Shown here piece by piece: positions 1 through 7,000 of a stretch of 17,437 nucleotides of DNA. Position numbers and translations under genes: made by a program. The notes below the pieces were generated by a model. That model was not told where the DNA came from. It was given only the letters and a program-made list of their open reading frames with translations, and ran no database searches. Each line of letters starts with the position of its first letter. Position 1 is the first letter of the stretch. The stretch covers positions 1 through 17,437 of the forward strand of contig UQCV01000051.1 of assembly GCA_900539665.1 (NCBI GenBank). Reading direction: 5' to 3'. The DNA comes from an uncultured Succinivibrionaceae bacterium. GTDB lineage: Bacteria; Pseudomonadota; Gammaproteobacteria; Enterobacterales; Succinivibrionaceae.

Positions 1-94
1 GACATTAGGATGGGGACATGGTATTAAACTCCTATATTTTCGTGCGTAACTGCTACTAAGCGTTAGCTTTGGTGGTAAGTTTTAAGGAGTGCGT

Positions 95-109
95 TATAAT
101 AGGCGCGGT
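95..109 (+). promoter_or_regulatory. candidate -10 box and left arm of an inverted repeat upstream of ycfH
   Basis: A perfect TATAAT lies at 95-100, about 105 bases before the ycfH start. No convincing -35 box is seen at normal spacing. Bases 98-109 form the left arm of a 12-bp inverted repeat (one G.T pair) whose right arm is 179-190, directly before the ribosome binding site. If transcription starts just after the -10 box the left arm would not be fully in the RNA, so a folded leader needs an upstream start. A 9-bp direct repeat AGCTTTGGT (65-73 and 115-123) flanks the -10. The first 90 bases hold no recognisable gene. Confidence 0.35.
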
Positions 110-205
110 CATTAAGCTTTGGTTTGGAGCCTAAATTTTTTAAAACATAGGTTGGCGTTGTAAGAATTAAACTTAACAACTGCGCCTATTTTGAGGTATA
201 AAGTC

Positions 206-1021
206 ATGTTTCTTGTCGATTCCCATTGTCATCTTGATTCTTTAGATTACGAAACGGTCCATCCAAATGTGCAAGCCGTAATTAACCGCGCCTGTGCTTT
301 AGGGGTGACTCATATGTTAAGCGTTGGGGTTGATTTGGTTGAATTTTCGGCTCTTTATGACTTAGTTAAAGATTTACCCGGGGTTTATACCGCCGCCGGT
401 CTACACCCTGAAAACTTAACCCTAGACAATAAAAACTGGCGCGAAGAAGAGCTAGCCGAATTTTTAGGGCGTCCTAAAGTAATCGCTTTAGGGGAAACTG
501 GGCTTGATTACATCAATACTCCAGAAACTGCTACGATGCAAAAAGAAAGCTTTGCGCGCCAAGTAGCAGTGGGGGCGTCCTTAGATAAACCTTTAATTAT
601 TCACGGCCGTGGCGCCATGAAAGATTGCATGGACATTATCTCTTTTGAAGGTAATGGGAAGAGCCGTGGGGTAATGCATTGTTTTTGTGATGACATTGCT
701 CAGGCTAAGCGCGCTCTTGATATGGGTTTTTATATTTCGTTTTCCGGGATTGTGAGCTTTAAAAAAGCCCTAAACGTACAAGAAGCTTGTCGCTATGTAC
801 CTTTAGATCGCATGTTAGTCGAAACAGATTCACCATACCTCGCTCCGGTGCCTATGCGTGGTCACCCTAATGAACCAGGGTATGTTAGCTATACTGCAGC
901 GGCGGTAGCGGCGCTTCATAACACGACTAAGGAACGGGTGTGTGAAACTACTGCGCAAAATTTTGCAGCATGTTTTGGGGTGGATTTAGAGCAAGAATCT
1001 TTAGTGGCGGTTGAAGCTTAA
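206..1021 (+). CDS. ycfH: TatD-family metal-dependent DNase (YcfH type)
   Basis: Cytoplasmic TIM-barrel metallohydrolase of the TatD family; members are divalent-metal-dependent deoxyribonucleases. At 271 residues it has the usual family length. The metal-site signature is complete: HxH at H7/H9 in VDSHCHLD, E97 in ALGETGLDY, H133 in LIIHGRGAM, H158 in VMHCF and D208 in VETDSPYLAPVP. The block FYISFSGIV and the tail PNEPGYV are typical of YcfH rather than of TatD itself. The start is taken as ATG 206 because GAGG at 193-196 sits 9 bases upstream; an in-frame TTG at 191 has no ribosome binding site. In E. coli this gene follows holB, but here about 190 non-coding bases precede it, so it is probably transcribed on its own. 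The identification is firm; the physiological substrate is not. Confidence 0.96.
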   Translation: MFLVDSHCHLDSLDYETVHPNVQAVINRACALGVTHMLSVGVDLVEFSALYDLVKDLPGVYTAAGLHPENLTLDNKNWREEELAEFLGRPKVIALGETGLDYINTPETATMQKESFARQVAVGASLDKPLIIHGRGAMKDCMDIISFEGNGKSRGVMHCFCDDIAQAKRALDMGFYISFSGIVSFKKALNVQEACRYVPLDRMLVETDSPYLAPVPMRGHPNEPGYVSYTAAAVAALHNTTKERVCETTAQNFAACFGVDLEQESLVAVEA

Positions 1022-1373
1022 CTAGGTGGAGCTTGAGCTAAGTGCTAGAGCTTGAGTTTAGGCTTTATGTAGGCTTATTTATAAGCGCCTAAAAAGGTGA
1101 TATTTAAAGCTTGCTTTTAAGGTTGTGTTTGTCTTGTGCTTAGTATTTTTTACAGGGATAAAAACGGGACAAACATAGCTTGAAGGTTCGAAGGTTCTAG
1201 CTTAAGACTAAAAATGTAATCAGTTTAGGCCGTTAAATTGTAGCTATTGGATTTTTCTTTCCTTTATTTTCTGCTCTCTTTTTTCTTTTATGTCTTATTC
1301 TTCTTTATTTTTTCTTATTCGTTGAAGCGCTTTGGGTTAACTTTTTTAATTTTTTACGTGGTCGCATTTAAAA
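1022..1373. other. 352-bp intergenic region between convergent genes; T-rich tract and short repeats
   Basis: This lies between the end of ycfH (+) and the end of the Doc-like gene (-). It holds a direct repeat GAGCTTGAG (1029-1037, 1048-1056), an 8-bp inverted repeat TGTTTGTC/GACAAACA (1126-1133, 1168-1175) and a perfect tandem GAAGGTTC (1182-1189, 1190-1197). Bases 1252-1320 are about 90% pyrimidine on the + strand. No clear intrinsic terminator with a contiguous U-tract was found for either flanking gene. A 69-codon ORF at 1247-1456 is judged spurious. Confidence 0.6.
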
Positions 1374-1817
1374 TTAAAGAGCGGTTATTTCTTCAGCTAC
1401 GAGATAACCTCTTAACCATTCTCCGGTTTCTTCACGTGAGAAATTGCCGGTGCTGATGGCGGTTAGGGCGACGAGTATATCTTCAGGCACTGCTTCAATA
1501 CTTAAACCGTGCATATGTAGGATCGTACTCGCAACTAAGAAAGCTGTTCTCTTGTTCGCGACGATAAATGGGGCATTACGCACGATCATGTAGATGACAT
1601 TAGTTGCGGCCTTTATAATCTCAGCGCGATTGCGACAAGCATTTATTTCATTTGCTAGTTCATCGAGCATTTTCACCATTTCAGGCGATCTTAAGTCGGT
1701 AACTCCCCCATATAGATTAGCTAGCAGTTGATGAATCGCCAAAATCTGATTAGTGGTGATAAGCTTTTGAGGTCCTTTCGCCATGTAAGGTTGAATTTCT
1801 TTTCTACTCATACTCAT
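1374..1817 (-). CDS. Doc/Fic-fold protein with degenerate catalytic motif (toxin-like)
   Basis: A 147-residue protein that follows phage P1 Doc along its length: an N-terminal ITTNQILAIHQLLANLYGG block (compare ISPEELIALHDANISRYGG in Doc), then the Fic core and a C-terminal helix. In Doc the core is HIFNDANKRTA; here it is APFIVANKRTA (residues 82-92). The catalytic His is replaced by A82 and the metal-binding acidic residue by V86, while F84, N88, K89 and R90 are kept. Doc proteins phosphorylate EF-Tu; without His and Asp this activity is not expected, so the protein may be an inactive remnant, a regulator or a binding protein. The start ATG 1817 has AGGGAG 8 bases upstream and overlaps the preceding gene's stop as ATGA, which implies translational coupling. 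Family assignment is fairly sure; function is open. Confidence 0.85.
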   Translation of the reverse strand: MSMSRKEIQPYMAKGPQKLITTNQILAIHQLLANLYGGVTDLRSPEMVKMLDELANEINACRNRAEIIKAATNVIYMIVRNAPFIVANKRTAFLVASTILHMHGLSIEAVPEDILVALTAISTGNFSREETGEWLRGYLVAEEITAL

Positions 1818-2074
1818 ACGATTGGCTCCCTTAGGGCTTTAAATAACTCAAAATTCTTGGCAAGAGTAATAATTAGTGACCGAAAAAGCCTTTGGTTTTG
1901 CGCCGGATCCAATGCTTCAGGCACCTTCGAGAGGACGTGACGCAGGGCAATTAACTTGCTCTGGTCGGCAAGGATTAGATCTAATTCTGCGGTACTAAAA
2001 CCGAGGCTACTTAGGCAGGTGATAAGAGCTGTTAGGTCGGACGCAGTATAGAATTCGCGTGGACGGTTTATCAT
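1814..2074 (-). CDS. unrecognised 86-residue protein in the antitoxin position before the Doc-like gene
   Basis: I do not recognise this family. It is a small, Leu-rich, probably all-helical protein without membrane segment or signal peptide. It lies first in a two-gene unit and its TGA overlaps the ATG of the Doc-like gene (ATGA at 1817-1814), as in toxin-antitoxin operons, where the antitoxin usually comes first. It does not show the Phd/YefM N-terminal pattern that normally partners Doc. The segment LGFSTAELDLILADQSKLIA could be helix-turn-helix-like, but that is weak. The start is placed at ATG 2074 because AGAAGG lies 8 bases upstream; the in-frame GTG at 2083 abuts that Shine-Dalgarno and would give 89 residues. 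An antitoxin role is inferred from position only. Confidence 0.8.
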   Translation of the reverse strand: MINRPREFYTASDLTALITCLSSLGFSTAELDLILADQSKLIALRHVLSKVPEALDPAQNQRLFRSLIITLAKNFELFKALREPIV

Positions 2075-2112
2075 GACAAACACCTTCTTAAAATTTTTAA
2101 GTAGAAATATAA

Positions 2113-2140
2113 ATACTATCTGTCAGATTAGCTTTTACAA
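2113..2140 (-). promoter_or_regulatory. candidate promoter with palindromic operator for the Doc-like pair
   Basis: Read on the minus strand, TTGTAA (2140-2135) and TAGTAT (2118-2113) are separated by 16 bases and stand about 40 bases before the ATG at 2074; each matches the sigma-70 consensus at 4 of 6 positions. An 11-bp perfect palindrome ATCTGTCAGAT (2118-2128) covers the upstream edge of the -10 and the spacer, a position suited to repression. Autoregulation by the gene pair is an inference. Confidence 0.4.
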
Positions 2141-2271
2141 AAAATTAACGGACTTCAAATATTATACAAGAGTGTTAGTTGTTATCATGAGCTGAGGTTA
2201 TAGTGATTTGGGCATTATGTGATAGAGTCGTGATATAGATGTAGTTTTTATGATTCTAAAATATAACGCTA

Positions 2272-2300
2272 TAAACAGCATTTACATGATGTAATATAAT
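2272..2300 (+). promoter_or_regulatory. candidate sigma-70 promoter of the orphan gene
   Basis: TAAACA (2272-2277, 4 of 6 match to the -35 consensus) is followed after exactly 17 bases by a perfect TATAAT (2295-2300). Transcription would begin near 2306-2307, giving a leader of about 170 bases before the coding region at 2475. Confidence 0.5.
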
Positions 2301-2304
2301 GATT

Positions 2305-2341
2305 TGCACTTAACGTTGGTATTATTGTAACTTTAAGTGCA
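2305..2341 (+). promoter_or_regulatory. 9-bp inverted repeat at the predicted 5' end of the orphan-gene transcript
   Basis: TGCACTTAA (2305-2313) pairs perfectly with TTAAGTGCA (2333-2341) across a 19-base loop. It coincides with the predicted transcription start, so it could act as a 5'-terminal stem-loop in RNA or as a DNA operator just downstream of the -10 box. Confidence 0.45.
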
Positions 2342-2375
2342 CTTCTATTACAAATATATTTTGCAGGAATAAATC

Positions 2376-2402
2376 ATGGGTCAAGCCATGATGAACGTTT
2401 AA
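2376..2402 (+). CDS. possible 8-codon leader ORF
   Basis: ATG 2376 opens a short frame MGQAMMNV ending at TAA 2400-2402. GCAGGA (2363-2368) sits 7 bases upstream as a good ribosome binding site. A stable hairpin begins four bases after the stop (2406-2439). A short translated frame followed by a hairpin in a long leader resembles attenuation or leader-peptide control. The coding claim is weak because of the length and the lack of any comparison. Confidence 0.25.
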   Translation: MGQAMMNV

Positions 2403-2405
2403 AAA

Positions 2406-2439
2406 GGTACTTAGAGTTTGGACTCTAAGTATTTGTACC
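2406..2439 (+). promoter_or_regulatory. leader hairpin before the orphan gene
   Basis: ACTTAGAGT (2409-2417) pairs perfectly with ACTCTAAGT (2422-2430) across a TTGG loop, and GGT (2406-2408) can pair with ACC (2437-2439) outside an internal bulge. A five-T run occurs only at 2445-2449, so it is a poor terminator as it stands. It lies between the mini-ORF and the Shine-Dalgarno of the 126-residue gene. Confidence 0.5.
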
Positions 2440-2474
2440 GGTAATTTTTACAGCCGATCCGGTTGGTGATTATT

Positions 2475-2855
2475 ATGATTGATTTATCAGATGAAAGATT
2501 AAACAGAACCTGTGCCAAATTACAGGACTTAACTGATGTTTCTGATGGCGCGTTTTTGCGTCGCGGAGTGGTGCTTGACAGCTTTTATTACACTGCTAAA
2601 ACCGTAACTGGTGGGCGGCCGTGTATTTATTTAGTACTTCGTTTTAATGGCCAAAAGACTGATTTTGATAAGAGTCTAAATACGATCAATACTGAAATCT
2701 CCGTTACTTATAAGAATTTTGCCCACTGTTCATTTACGATTGAACAACCATTTAATTATGAAGATGGAAAAGTATTGGTGGCTTTAGGTTCAGATTTAGC
2801 CGATCTTGATGAGATGAGTGATATCGTCGTTGAACCTGTCTTAGTACGTCAATAG
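2475..2855 (+). CDS. hypothetical 126-residue protein, family not recognised
   Basis: I do not recognise this protein. It appears soluble and cytoplasmic: no signal peptide or membrane segment, acidic overall, two cysteines in the N-terminal half (in RTCAKLQ and PCIYLVL) and one further on in AHCSF. The run CIYLVLRFNGQ and the later ISVTYKNF and SFTIEQPF look like alternating beta strands, suggesting a compact beta-rich domain. ATG 2475 is preferred since GGTGA (2465-2469) stands 5 bases upstream; TTG 2463 or GTG 2466 would add up to four residues. It has its own promoter, structured leader and terminator and is divergent from the Doc-like pair. A link to that pair, for example as immunity or accessory protein, is possible only by proximity. 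Confidence 0.82.
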   Translation: MIDLSDERLNRTCAKLQDLTDVSDGAFLRRGVVLDSFYYTAKTVTGGRPCIYLVLRFNGQKTDFDKSLNTINTEISVTYKNFAHCSFTIEQPFNYEDGKVLVALGSDLADLDEMSDIVVEPVLVRQ

Positions 2856-2911
2856 TCGTACCTCTTCGCTTAACCATATGATGAAATATAATCTTAACAA
2901 TAACGTATTAA

Positions 2912-2969
2912 GTTAAGCTTGGGACTTTTGGGGCTTAACAAGCGTAAAGCTAATATCAACTAAAGCCCC
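2912..2969 (+). other. two mutually exclusive hairpins downstream of the orphan gene
   Basis: GTTAAGC (2912-2918) can pair with GCTTAAC (2933-2939). Alternatively GGGGCTT (2930-2936) can pair with AAGCCCC (2963-2969). The two share bases 2933-2936, so only one can form at a time. Both precede the terminator at 2972-3008. Confidence 0.3.
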
Positions 2970-2971
2970 CT

Positions 2972-3008
2972 AAAACTAGTAGCTTAAAAAAGAGCTACTA
3001 GTTTTTTT
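2972..3008 (+). terminator. intrinsic terminator after the orphan gene
   Basis: AACTAGTAGCT (2974-2984) pairs perfectly with AGCTACTAGTT (2993-3003) around an A-rich 8-base loop. T residues run uninterrupted from 3002 to 3008. On the other strand only a short T4 follows the stem, so termination of the converging glycosyltransferase transcript is possible but weaker. Confidence 0.85.
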
Positions 3009-3025
3009 ATGGGCAATTTTTAATC

Positions 3026-3988
3026 TTATTGGTGTTTCGTCGCTTGGGACTGAGTGGTTTCTTTTTCTAACGGCTTACTTGTAAGGTTATCTTTTATTTT
3101 TCCTTGTCTTAGCGCTCGATTATGATCAACTTCATAGTTATGACGCCCGACATAAAGGCCCGCGATGATATTAGCATAAGCTAAGGTGCCTTTAAACCAA
3201 GTGAGTGGGTGAGAAGAGTAGGTGTGTAGGTAGTTAAATAGCTGTTTAGCAAAGAGAGTAACTTCGTTACTCCTTAGGTTCCAAATGGGACGTATCCATT
3301 CATTGTCTTGCACAAAATATTGCAAATCACGGGCGGTTTCATAAACATCGGCCAAGGTGATTTTTCTGGTGGTGGTAGCTAATGCGAGCGGGTTATACAT
3401 GATGCGTAGCCCGTTGTGCATGATGTTTGCAGCTAAAAACATATCACCTAAGCGATTATAATCGCATTGTGGGTGGTAGTAGTTTGGCTTTAAAAGGGGC
3501 AATTTGAGCGCCATCATCTTGTATGAACAAAATATCCGGCTTATATGCCATAGTGGCTCATCACGCTGTACAAGAGGATAAAAGTAGCTATACCAAAAAC
3601 GGGTAATGAGCGAGTTATTATTAGAATCTGGCATTTGGCGACCATAGACTAAAGCTAGGTCAGAGAATTTTAAAAAGAGTCTAAAGTATTCACTAATAGC
3701 TGAGCGGGTAATTTCGCAAGAGGGATCAATTAAGATCAAAATATCGGTGTCAGTATTATCATCAATGATGCCGGCGATAAGATAAGTTTCCTTAAAATCA
3801 GCGTATTTAAACTTAGCTAAAACTTCGCATCCTTCCTGTTCAACTTGAGACACAAGTTCTGCCGACATATTAACGTCATAGACTTTGATCGTATCAGCTT
3901 GAATTACGCGTTGATTACGAATCGCGTTAATGCACGCCATAAGGCGGTCATTAAAGTGATAAGTAGGGATAGCTACAGTGATTTTCAT
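3026..3988 (-). CDS. GT2-family glycosyltransferase
   Basis: A 320-residue cytosolic glycosyltransferase of the GT-A fold, family 2. The N-terminus MKITVAIPTYHFNDRL is the canonical nucleotide-sugar binding strand. The nucleotide-binding acidic stretch and DXD region are at residues 76-91 (DDNTDTDILILID then PSC). Around 178-200, LGDMFLAANIMHNGLRIMYNP matches the acceptor-side block of bacterial rhamnosyltransferase-like enzymes. Where most members have DxD, this one reads D88-P-S90, so the second Asp is absent. The tail from about 290 is Lys/Thr/Gln-rich and probably disordered. No transmembrane segment is evident. It follows the Sel1-repeat gene by 86 bases on the same strand and has no good Shine-Dalgarno (AAAGG is 13 bases from the ATG). 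Donor and acceptor sugars cannot be predicted; a role in surface polysaccharide is inference. Confidence 0.88.
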   Translation of the reverse strand: MKITVAIPTYHFNDRLMACINAIRNQRVIQADTIKVYDVNMSAELVSQVEQEGCEVLAKFKYADFKETYLIAGIIDDNTDTDILILIDPSCEITRSAISEYFRLFLKFSDLALVYGRQMPDSNNNSLITRFWYSYFYPLVQRDEPLWHISRIFCSYKMMALKLPLLKPNYYHPQCDYNRLGDMFLAANIMHNGLRIMYNPLALATTTRKITLADVYETARDLQYFVQDNEWIRPIWNLRSNEVTLFAKQLFNYLHTYSSHPLTWFKGTLAYANIIAGLYVGRHNYEVDHNRALRQGKIKDNLTSKPLEKETTQSQATKHQ

Positions 3989-4013
3989 AGTAAATGAGGG
4001 GCCTTTACTTAAT

Positions 4014-4049
4014 ATAGCCAGGATACCATTTACGTGATATCCCGGCTAT
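4014..4049 (-). other. intercistronic hairpin between the Sel1-repeat gene and the glycosyltransferase gene
   Basis: ATAGCCAGGATA (4014-4025) pairs with TATCCCGGCTAT (4038-4049), 12 bp with one G.T wobble, around a 12-base loop. It fills much of the 86-base gap between the two minus-strand genes. No U-tract follows in the minus direction, so it is more likely an mRNA-processing or stability element, or a partial attenuator, than a full terminator. Confidence 0.5.
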
Positions 4050-4074
4050 GACAGTTCGGTTTAAACCTTAGTTT

Positions 4075-7000
4075 CTACTTAGCTTTTTGCTCATTTATAA
4101 AGGAGAGCGCGATAAAGCGGAACGCTTGTTCGTCACTCTTCTTAAAGCCCGTGATTGAGCCATAATGAGAGCCATAGTAGAGGTGTTCAAGTGCGGCTTT
4201 ATTGCCTCTAGTGGTAGCAGTATAGATCATATCCTGCGCCTTGTTGCTATCGGCTTTAGTGCCACCCCAACCAAACTTACGAGCGGCAGCTGCGCTTAAT
4301 GAAGCTTGGGCGTCACCCTTACTTGCTGCTTGCACGAGGTTTGAGAAAGTATTTTTGTGGAAAGCGGTAGTTCCGATGCCAAACAACTGGAAGATCCCAA
4401 GGTTATTTAAGGCCTTGGTATAATTCTGGCTAGCGGCTTGTTCCATGAGCTTGTAAGCTGCCTCATAATCCTTTTTCACTCCGTTACCAGCAAAGAGCGC
4501 CATAGCGTTCTCATATTGCTTTTCAGGAGTTGAGTTGTCAGTGGTGAACTTAAAGCCATTAACATCATGCATGATAGTCACAGGAACATTGCGACAAACT
4601 TTACCTGCTTCAAATTTAATGTTATCAAAAGAGCCGGCACCACCCTTTTTAAGGTAGTCGCCATAAGCTAAAAGATCAGACATTGTAGCGTAGGCATACC
4701 AAGCTTTATTACCTGACTTTAAACCACTAGCTAAGGCGAGGAAAGTGCTAGTGCAACCTACTTGTTGCATTCTTAAAGCATCGCCTTCAAGCAAGAGATA
4801 CACCCCGTTGATAATGGAGCTACCCTTGATATTTTTCATCAGCTGTTGAGCTGATTTTTCATTCTTTTGGATCCCCATGCCATAAGCTTGCATAAGAGCC
4901 TTCAAGCCACTAGCTAAGGTATCGTTAGGTCTTAAAGCTGCAGCTTTTGAGATATAGCCATAAGCTTCATTGTAGCGAGTATGGTAAAGCTCGGTCGAGT
5001 ACACAATCCCGAGGCCTTTAATACAATCATAAGCCCCAAGTTCGGCGCCTTTGGTGTAGTTACCGATCCCCGCACGAACATCGTGCTTATGCTCAGGCTC
5101 GTATAAGAATAAATCACCTAAGCCACAATAAGCTTCCGGAATGTTTGCGGCGATCCCTTTACGATAAAATTCTTCTGCTTTCTTAAGGTCTCGTTTGTGG
5201 CCAGGCGCGCCCTTAACATAGAGCTTAGCTGTTTCAACTGGGAATTGCGCCTGGTATTCCTTCGGATCTGAAGCAATTAATTTGGCAATTTCAGTGCGAT
5301 CGTTCTTTTTGATGTAGTAGCTAAGTAGAACTTCATCAACTTCCTTATCGCCTTTGTTTTTATAATCGGCTAAGTACTTGTTAATAGCCACATCAGCTTT
5401 ACCATTGCCGGTTTTTAAGATGGCGAGACCCGCATATTTGTAGGCATTCTTCACTCCACGAGCCGCTGCTTGAATATAAAGTTCATCAGCTAAAGCTTCG
5501 TCATGGGCATTAGGTAATTCGTTGCCACGCACGAGTTCAGCCAATAAATAAGCCGCGTTTGGCACCGTCTTTGAGGCGTTGGTAAGTAGTGGGTAAGCCT
5601 TTTCCGGTGAACGAGCCACCCCCTTGTTGCCGTCGAGGTACATGGTTGCTAATTGGTATTGAGCGTTACGGTCATCGTTATCAGCGGCCAAGCTTAAGTA
5701 TTGTAGAGCTTTTTGGTAGTCTTGTTTGATGTACTCGCCTTCAAGGAGCATGGTCCCGGCGACGCCATAGGCTTCTGGAGCGCCATCGGCAGCTGCTTTA
5801 ACGACCATTTGCGCGCCTGCTTTCTTATCTTTGCTTGTAAAGACAGGGCTTGAACAATATAGAGAGCCTAACAAGGCATCAACACGCTTGTTATCTGTGA
5901 GGCCTTGAGCTTTTTGGAGTAACTGAGCTGCTTTCTTATGATCGCGTTTAACGCCATTAATCCCGCCGATATAACGAATGGCGAGTTCAACCATCGCGTC
6001 ACTGCTACCGTTTTTAACGTCAGCTTCAACTTGTGCGACTTTGGCTTTGCGCAGTTTGGCTGCGTCCATAAATTTAGGGGCGCTAACTTCTGCTTCAGAA
6101 GTAGGTTCTTCTGTTGAGGCCACTACGTTTGTAGTTTCGTTTGTAGAAGCTTCCTTGTTGGCTTCTTCGCTCTTAACTTCAGCTTCAGGTGTTGTAGTTG
6201 CAACTTCAGTGGTAGCAAGGACTTGGCCTTCATCTTTGGTAGTTTCGTTGACATCTTTTGAAGCTGTATTGGTAGCAGGAGCTTCAATGACGATGGCAGG
6301 TTCTTCGGTAGTGGCGACGTTTTCAGAAGTTGCGACCACGTTAGTTCCGGCTTCGTTTTCAGCTGGAGTTCCGACTGCAGAAGTAGCAATTTCGTTAAGA
6401 CCAGAACCATCTGGAGTTTCATTAGAAGTAGATTCGGTATTTTCTACGGCAGTGGTCACAGTGATAGTGTGCATGCCATCGTCTTCGGCATTAACTGAAG
6501 TGAGATCGGAAACGGAAGTTACAGTATCATTGTTGGTGTCTGGGCCCGTAGTGGTATTTACAGCGGTACCCCCAGTGCTGTCATAGCCACGTGTGTTCAT
6601 GGCATATTCTGAGGCTGAAGAGAGCTTGATAATGTCTTTTTCCTTTTCATTACGAGCGATGATGTAATTATAAGAATCTTGAGCAAGCTTAGTGAAGTCA
6701 AGTTCAGCTAGGCTATTTTCAATTAAAGAGTAGTCTTCAACTAAGCCGAGCTTATAGATAGCTTGCTTACGTTTATGCACGCTTTGGATGTTTTCAGTAA
6801 ATATTGGATCCGCATCAGGATTAATGTTAAGAGCTCTTAATAACCCGGTTGATGGCAACATTAAGTTAAAGAGCATGCCATTTGAACTTGGCTTTTTTCC
6901 AATAAAATACCCTTGTTCAGGATTGAGCTCTAAGTGACTTTCTGTGGCCGCAATGTCTGAAGCGGTAATTGAGGCTGCGATATTTTTTTCACCTGCTTCA

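Noticed and set aside
98..190. Riboswitch in the ycfH leader
   Set aside because: No known riboswitch core was recognised and the likely transcription start would remove part of the left arm.
1247..1456. 69-codon plus-strand ORF, Phe/Leu-rich, resembling a small membrane protein
   Set aside because: It starts with TTG without ribosome binding site, its hydrophobicity is a by-product of the T-rich tract, and its 3' part overlaps the Doc-like gene on the other strand.
6123..6422. 99-codon minus-strand ORF of Lys/Leu/Gln-rich repeats
   Set aside because: It is an out-of-frame reading of the same low-complexity linker.
5978..6586. 202-codon plus-strand ORF rich in Ser/Val/Ala/Thr
   Set aside because: It is the antisense of the biased Thr/Glu/Ala linker of the Sel1-repeat protein and shows no independent start signal.
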